Assembly: GCF_023036475.1 (NCBI RefSeq)
Contig: NZ_JAJQKI010000008.1
Coordinates: 124,001-188,000, forward strand
Source: Bacillus pinisoli
Lineage (GTDB): Bacteria > Bacillota > Bacilli > Bacillales > SA4
Direction of reading: 5' to 3'
DNA length: 64,000 nucleotides
The number at the start of each line of letters is the position of its first letter. Within the stretch, counting starts at the first letter, position 1. The notes under the pieces were generated by a model that was not told where the DNA came from, ran no database searches, and was given only the letters and a program-made list of their open reading frames with translations. Both the position numbers and the translations under genes were made by a program. Shown here in pieces: positions 59,629-64,000 of this stretch.

Positions 59629-60639
59629 TTAATGAAAATTATCCCAATAATAGTTGCCGATAATATAACCAAGAACATCTGCTGTACGGAAGAGCTCCTC
59701 AAATGAGTTTTCTACTCCGCCTATTTCAATGATGACACTGTTCGGAGAAAGATCTTGGTTGTAAACCCCATTACCTTGTGTAGAGTCCTTCACGATTACC
59801 CCTTTTGATAGTCCTGGAAAATCCTTATTTACTAACGTATGAAGGGAATTCGCAAAAGTGAGATTCTCTTGATAATTTTCGTGTCCACTTCCAACCACAA
59901 ATAATAGCTTTGCAAAATTGTTATTATTAATAGTCGTCGTTGTATACTCCCATGGAAGTGAATCTCTGTGTAGATCAAAGTATAAATCTACATGTTTATT
60001 CACCTTTCTTTCATTTAAGACAATCTCTCTTGACATGACATATGAATGTTTAAAATGTAAGTTTCGTTCAGTTAACAAGTTGAATATATCCTGTTCATCG
60101 ACTTGACTCCATATTCCTTGTCGTTTCAAAGATTGCTGAAGTCGTTCTCCTACGAGAGAAATATTTACTTTTGAATGATAGGCTTCATTAGGAGTAGTAC
60201 CTTTAGGAAAGTAAGGTAGAAAAGATTCCCGGTTATGCGAGAAGTAAATAAGAACTACTTTTCTGCCGAAAGTACTATGAAACTTACTTTCATCAATAAC
60301 GGGTGATTTTATAGACTGTTTGATTGATTCTACACCATCTTTGTCAACTGTAAGATTCTTATCCTTTATTAGCGCATCTAATGTAGGTGTTACCTCTATG
60401 GATGCGGATTCTATTCCTTTATTAGATTGTTTAGGAAGATGTTGATTGACTAGGGTGGTTGATTGTTCACTTTCAGGTAATGAAATTGCATGATGTTTTG
60501 TTGACTCGTTTTCTTTTTCATTAAAGAAATGGACATACCAATCTGTTATATAGCCAATATAGATTGCTAAGGCTAAAAATAATAGAATACTTGCGAAAAG
60601 TAATCTTTGTAATGTCTTGGTGGTATTTGCTTTATTCAT
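59629..60639 (-). CDS. SpoIIP-family cell wall hydrolase
   Basis: A 336-residue minus-strand protein from ATG 60639. One N-terminal membrane helix (LLFASILLFLALAIYIGYI) and a variable linker precede the SpoIIP domain with VVLIYFSHNRESFLPYF, YFDLHRDSLP and VIIEIGGVENSFEEL. These carry the zinc-binding His and Glu residues of SpoIIP, which cuts peptidoglycan during engulfment together with SpoIID and SpoIIM. It is shorter than B. subtilis SpoIIP (about 400 residues), and it may be a second, paralogous copy. No RBS-linked partner gene is adjacent. Confidence 0.85.
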   Translation of the reverse strand: MNKANTTKTLQRLLFASILLFLALAIYIGYITDWYVHFFNEKENESTKHHAISLPESEQSTTLVNQHLPKQSNKGIESASIEVTPTLDALIKDKNLTVDKDGVESIKQSIKSPVIDESKFHSTFGRKVVLIYFSHNRESFLPYFPKGTTPNEAYHSKVNISLVGERLQQSLKRQGIWSQVDEQDIFNLLTERNLHFKHSYVMSREIVLNERKVNKHVDLYFDLHRDSLPWEYTTTTINNNNFAKLLFVVGSGHENYQENLTFANSLHTLVNKDFPGLSKGVIVKDSTQGNGVYNQDLSPNSVIIEIGGVENSFEELFRTADVLGYIIGNYYWDNFH

Positions 60640-60900
60640 TTTATCCAGATTACCTCTATCAATGTTTATTATATATATCGGGTTAATTGTAAGATTTTTA
60701 AGAAGTACTCTACCCTATTAACTGATAGATTAATGATGAAGGAGAGGATGATGACAACCAGATTTGGTTTTAATTCTAAACAAAGTTTAACAGAGAGTTA
60801 TTTAATTATACTTCCACAGTTTCTGCATCATTAATGGATATGGTACTATTAAAAAAGCTTCGTTAACTTAAAAATCTTAATCATAGAGAGGACCAATATA

Positions 60901-61872
60901 ATGAAGAAAAGATATATATTGATTGCTATCATTTCTTTCGTATTATCAGCATGCGGAAACCAGGCACCAGAACAAGAGAAATCCGTAGAAAAGGATAGCA
61001 CGAATTCTAATCATCAAAGTACTCATTCAGCAATCGCTGCAGACGAGTTTTTCGCGCCTTTTTCAGGAAACTTAGAGCATATTCATGGATTAGGATATGC
61101 GGGTAATCAACAAGCCATTTTCTTTGCCTCACATGATGGATTAAAAGTATATGAAGATGGAAGTTGGTACAGTGCAACTGAATTTAATAATGATTATATG
61201 GGCTTTAATGCTGTAGATAAAGGTTTTTATACAAGTGGTCACCCGGGTAAAGGTGTGGATCTTGAAAATCCACTAGGACTTAGTCGTAGTTATGATAATG
61301 GAAAGACTTTAGAATTTCTAGGTTTTCAAGGAGAGAGTGATTTCCATGCTATGGGAGTAGGATTTGAAAATCATACGGTTTATGTTCTAAATGAACAAAA
61401 GAATTCTAAAATGGATGTCGGCTTATATGTTACGGAAGATGACGGTGAAAATTGGGACAAACTAGCTGCTACGAATCTTGGTGAAAAAATATTTAGTATC
61501 GCTGTTCATCCAGCAAATAGCAAAATTGTAGCAGTTGCTAGTGAAGAAGGTATATTTTTATCAGAGGATCGCGGAGAGAGTTTTACTTTACTAACCTCTA
61601 ACTTACAAGGTACTTCTGTCTTTTTTTCTACTGATGCATTGTGGTACGGTGCTTATGGAAAAGAGCCTATATTAATGAAGTACCTATTATCAAATAGTAG
61701 TCAGGAGAAAGTGAATCTACCTCAAATGGAGCAGGATGCTGTCATGTATCTTGCCCAAAATCCTCAAAATGAAAAGGAAGTCGTATTTTATTCATTTAAC
61801 GGGGATGTATTTATTACGCAAGATGGGACGAGTACTTGGGAAAAGATTGTGTCAGCAGGTACTATTAAGTAA
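60901..61872 (+). CDS. F510_1955-type lipoprotein (BNR/beta-propeller)
   Basis: A 323-residue lipoprotein. The lipobox is VLSAC (Cys about residue 18), followed by a low-complexity linker. A repeated-strand domain with LEHIHGLGYAG, FFASHDGLKVY and several aspartate-box (BNR) motifs (SYDNGKTLEF, TEDDGENWDKL, SEDRGESFTLL) follows. This matches the F510_1955 glycosylhydrolase-like family, which is a beta-propeller of unknown substrate. It is exposed on the cell surface. ATG 60901 is behind a weak GAGAGGACC site. Confidence 0.82.
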   Translation: MKKRYILIAIISFVLSACGNQAPEQEKSVEKDSTNSNHQSTHSAIAADEFFAPFSGNLEHIHGLGYAGNQQAIFFASHDGLKVYEDGSWYSATEFNNDYMGFNAVDKGFYTSGHPGKGVDLENPLGLSRSYDNGKTLEFLGFQGESDFHAMGVGFENHTVYVLNEQKNSKMDVGLYVTEDDGENWDKLAATNLGEKIFSIAVHPANSKIVAVASEEGIFLSEDRGESFTLLTSNLQGTSVFFSTDALWYGAYGKEPILMKYLLSNSSQEKVNLPQMEQDAVMYLAQNPQNEKEVVFYSFNGDVFITQDGTSTWEKIVSAGTIK

Positions 61873-61947
61873 CTAGTGAAAGGAAAGACTGTAGTTGTAA
61901 ATTTTACAGTCCTTCTTTATTTCCTGACTGTTTTACCTATTTCTGTT

Positions 61948-62048
61948 AGGTTCTTTTCTAAACGGAAAATAACACATTTATCGTTAAAAGTAAGTTTAGC
62001 TTCAGGTAGGATAGGTTAGAAATACAACACAGTTTGTCCTCTAGTAAA
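61948..62048. repeat. MITE-like repeat, copy 5 (partial)
   Basis: About 100 bases matching the right part of the family: GTTCTTTTCTAAACGG, ACATTTATCGTTAAAAGTAAG and TTCAGGTAGGATAGGTTAGAAA. The left part with the GTAAAAATCC hairpin is missing. Confidence 0.6.
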
Positions 62049-62120
62049 TAAGTGCAAACTTTGAAAAAGTATAGATATATAGTTAAAATAGAATCAACAT
62101 ATATGAAGAGGTGACTTATA

Positions 62121-62330
62121 ATGAATCAAATCACACTAAATGTTTTAGGGATGACCTGAGGCCATTGCAGAACCTCCGTGGAACGGGGATTACATGAATT
62201 GAATGGTGTACAAACGGTTGAAGTAAATCTAGAACAGGGGACAGTATTGGTAACTTTCGATGAAAGTAAAACATCAAAAGAAGACATGATCGATAAAATT
62301 GAAGATGTCGGTTATGATGTGAAGAAGTAA
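62121..62330 (+). CDS. CopZ-like metal-binding protein with UGA in the metal site (selenocysteine candidate)
   Basis: ATG 62121 behind GAGGTGA opens a 69-codon frame, MNQITLNVLGMT-UGA-GHCRTSVERGL and on to TAA. The family motif is GMTCxxC, and the UGA (62157-62159, codon 13) replaces its first Cys, leaving the second. The remaining frame (VQTVEVNLEQGTVLVTFDES) is a perfect heavy-metal-associated domain. A SECIS-like hairpin follows. A Sec/Cys pair would change affinity for Cu(I) or add a redox function. If it is not selenocysteine, the gene would be truncated to 12 codons. Confidence 0.82.
62157..62188 (+). promoter_or_regulatory. Bacterial SECIS-like element, CopZ-like gene
   Basis: CTCCG-TGGAA-CGGGG (62174-62188) forms a 5-bp stem with one G-U pair, extended by two A-T pairs across a mismatch. 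The loop TGGAA begins 19 nt after the UGA and is identical to that of the HesB gene 23.6 kb away. Confidence 0.75.
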
Positions 62331-62364
62331 CCACTTCGCCTGCTATTAACATAGGACATACAGA

Positions 62365-62395
62365 AACGCATGGAAAAATACATCCATGCGTTTTC
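62365..62395. terminator. Terminator, convergent genes
   Basis: AACGCATGGA and TCCATGCGTTTT arms, between the CopZ-like gene and the minus-strand membrane gene. Confidence 0.75.
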
Positions 62396-62409
62396 ATGTA
62401 TTCAGCGAC

Positions 62410-62961
62410 CTACTGAAATGCATTAAACTGATCACGCTTACTAATCCAGTAAGCAACCAAATAAATCAAAATGTATATTGGAAAAGAATAATAGGTTTCC
62501 CACTTTACTGGCTCATACAGATCAAGCCATATAAATAATGGCTCTCCAACAAATGCTGCAAATCCGCCAAAGAAAAGAGCTTTTATAAAGGGATGAACAT
62601 TTTGCTTATACTGCAACATGAGCATGACAATAACTGGGAATATACAGAAGTCCCAAGGTAGGTAAGAAGGAAGTAAAGGAATTAGTTTGTGCTTATAATA
62701 CCAAAGCCCCAGTGTGACTCCTAAAAAATCGAGCCAACAAGTAATGATAATAACAAAGAGCCCAGAATATAATAAACGATCAGTACTATCAACTTTTCTC
62801 AACTTTAACCATAATACCCAAGGTAAGATGGTCAATAGTAGTTGAAGCCACCATTCCCAAGTGAATACGGTATATTCACACCAAAGGGCAAACAGCTTTG
62901 AATTGGCGTTATCAACTTGTTCGTAAACTTGTTGAACTTCTCGATCGTAGTTAATTGGCAT
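62410..62961 (-). CDS. CBO0543-family multi-span membrane protein
   Basis: A 183-residue minus-strand protein from ATG 62961, with five or so hydrophobic helices (WWLQLLLTILPWVLWLKL, LLYSGLFVIIITCWLDFLG, LPWDFCIFPVIVMLML, ALFFGGFAAFVGEPLFIW, YYSFPIYILIYLVAYWIS). Spacing and aromatic residues resemble the protein at 39861-40373, and both belong to the CBO0543-type family as far as I can judge. The function is unknown. Confidence 0.75.
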   Translation of the reverse strand: MPINYDREVQQVYEQVDNANSKLFALWCEYTVFTWEWWLQLLLTILPWVLWLKLRKVDSTDRLLYSGLFVIIITCWLDFLGVTLGLWYYKHKLIPLLPSYLPWDFCIFPVIVMLMLQYKQNVHPFIKALFFGGFAAFVGEPLFIWLDLYEPVKWETYYSFPIYILIYLVAYWISKRDQFNAFQ

Positions 62962-63049
62962 GAAACTTTCCCCATCTATCGTATTTCTTCTATTTTTTTA
63001 CTCAACACGATAAACTATTCCTATAAGCTGGAAAATCTAGAGAAAGAAT

Positions 63050-63235
63050 GGCTATTTCCGTATAGATTGTTACTATCGTAAAAACCTCAGGAAGCCGGAT
63101 TTTTACTCGGTAGTACAGTGTCCAGTGCTTTAAATAGAGGGAGTTGCTCTTTTCTACCAATGATCACTTAGGTTTTACGATGAAAAAGGGTAGTTTTTTA
63201 GAAAAAGTTGAGCAACAAAGTACTAGAAAAGATCC
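63050..63235. repeat. MITE-like repeat, copy 6
   Basis: GGCTATTTCCGTATAGATTGTTACT at the left and AGCAACAAAGTACTAGAAAAGATCC at the right, with the GTAAAAACCTC...GGATTTTTAC hairpin after the left end and GTAGTACAGTGTCCAGTGCTTTAAAT in the middle. It precedes the promoter of the YitT gene. Confidence 0.75.
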
Positions 63236-63351
63236 TTAAAAATTATTGTAGAAAATTTTAATTGAGGCTAACTTCAGCAGTCTTACTTGATTAAATGTTA
63301 TAATATACTTACTTAAAAAGTGCATATGCTTCAAACGGGAGGAGGGTGTAT

Positions 63352-64000
63352 ATGGTTGATAATCCATTACAACAAGCTAAGGCAGAAACTATACATAAAA
63401 AGCTCAGCAAAAGGAAGGTTCTCTATCGTACGTTCTTTCTATTTATAGGTGCAGTGCTCATGGCCCTTGGAATTGAGGTCTTTTTAGTGCCCAATGATAT
63501 TATGGACGGCGGAATTGTAGGGATTTCGATTATTCTTTACAATTTAACCGGAATCAAGCTTGGTCTATTTATTTTCCTATTAAATATTCCTTTTTTCTTT
63601 ATAGGATATAAACAAATTGGGAAAACCTTTGCCATCTCTACTTTGTTTGGTATCACGGTCTTATCTCTAGCGACAAACTATCTTCATCATGTCGCTGCTT
63701 TTACACAAGACATGCTATTAGCAACTGTATTTGGTGGAATTGTATTAGGTGCAGGTGTGGGAATTGTCATTAGGTATGGTGGAGCTCTAGACGGAAGTGA
63801 AATTCTAGCCATCCTCATTAATAAAAAGTTTCCTTTTTCCGTTGGTGAAATTATTATGTTCTTTAATATTTTCATCTTTGGATGGGGTGGATTTGTTTTA
63901 GGATGGGACCGTGCCATGTATTCCATTCTTGCTTATGTCATCGCTTTTAAGACAATTGATATTGTCATAGATGGATTAGACGAATCGAAATCAGCTTGGA
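63352..64000 (+). CDS. YitT-family membrane protein, 3'-truncated by the window
   Basis: ATG 63352 lies behind GGGAGGAGG. The visible 216 residues have a hydrophilic start (MVDNPLQQAKAETIHKKLSK) and the membrane segments of the YitT family: FFLFIGAVLMALGIEVFLVP, GGIVGISIILYNLTG, IFLLNIPFFFIGYKQIG, GGIVLGAGVGIVIRYGGALDGSEI (family signature) and FNIFIFGWGGFVLG. The gene continues past the window, where the C-terminal DUF2179 domain should lie. It is a membrane protein of unknown substrate. Confidence 0.88.
   Translation, partial: MVDNPLQQAKAETIHKKLSKRKVLYRTFFLFIGAVLMALGIEVFLVPNDIMDGGIVGISIILYNLTGIKLGLFIFLLNIPFFFIGYKQIGKTFAISTLFGITVLSLATNYLHHVAAFTQDMLLATVFGGIVLGAGVGIVIRYGGALDGSEILAILINKKFPFSVGEIIMFFNIFIFGWGGFVLGWDRAMYSILAYVIAFKTIDIVIDGLDESKSAW

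Noticed and set aside
38530..62159. UGA read as tryptophan (alternative code)
   Set aside because: Many genes in the window end in TGA or would gain long tails if it were read through. The three special TGA codons replace Cys or lie beside SECIS-like loops.
1..64000. tRNA or rRNA genes
   Set aside because: I saw no cloverleaf-like or rRNA sequences on either strand, and the selenocysteine tRNA and sel genes are not in the window.

Overview
The window looks like a chromosomal segment of a low-GC, endospore-forming Bacillaceae bacterium. The left edge keeps the B. subtilis-like order cspR/trmL - prkA - yhbH. There is a SpoIIP-family protein, a KinB-like sensor kinase and strong Shine-Dalgarno sites throughout. 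UGA is an ordinary stop for most genes. Three genes, however, have in-frame UGA codons followed by near-identical stem-loops, which suggests that the organism makes selenocysteine proteins.

Region 1 (1-5606): partial trmL, a 30-residue membrane peptide, a stress-type SDR, prkA, a small hypothetical gene and the first 346 codons of yhbH. Two intergenic stretches carry GCAC motifs at about 20-22 nt spacing.

Region 2 (5597-27125): a 21.5 kb integrated element that splits yhbH in two. The missing 46 codons of yhbH lie at 27124-27273. Joining the two sides at the shared core gives a continuous 392-codon gene, and the element ends fold into one dyad-symmetric attP. The element encodes a SprA-like large serine recombinase with a candidate sigma-E promoter, and two further overlapping serine recombinases. 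Its other contents are a KAP-family NTPase, an XRE regulator, a YolD-like protein, an orphan DnaA-domain-I protein, a lipoprotein nuclease, a group II intron with a broken reverse transcriptase, a NUDIX protein, several small secreted or membrane proteins and an HsdS remnant fused to a signal peptide. The arrangement matches the skin type of element that interrupts sporulation genes.

Region 3 (27277-39533): maltose O-acetyltransferase, two small genes, then two paralogous reactive-sulfur gene sets. They contain TusA-rhodanese fusions, DsrE proteins, glutaredoxin, rhodanese-MBL persulfide dioxygenase-like proteins, TusA, TauE/SafE permeases and rhodaneses. They surround a CstR-type repressor (Cys31/Cys60, no His), and at least five operator-like ATACCC-N3-GGGTAT sites lie in the promoters. 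The set ends with a HesB/IscA-like UGA gene and a tiny membrane protein with an internal UGA.

Region 4 (39534-64000): a MarR-GNAT-flavoprotein set that resembles ars operons, a CopC/CopD-type copper protein, a guanidine-I (ykkC/yxkD) riboswitch in front of a YxkD-like protein, and a HAD phosphatase. Next come a divergent TetR/MMPL pair, a sporulation-kinase-like histidine kinase, a frameshifted DsbD_2-like membrane gene, a Cys-rich helical peptide, a cupredoxin protein, TetR + old yellow enzyme + quinone oxidoreductase, lipoproteins, a siroheme-type reductase fragment, a SpoIIP-like protein, a CopZ-like gene with UGA in the metal site, and a partial YitT protein. A roughly 190 bp MITE-like repeat with GGCTCTTTTC/GAAAAGAGCC ends recurs from 33.5 kb to the end, including one nested and one internally amplified copy.
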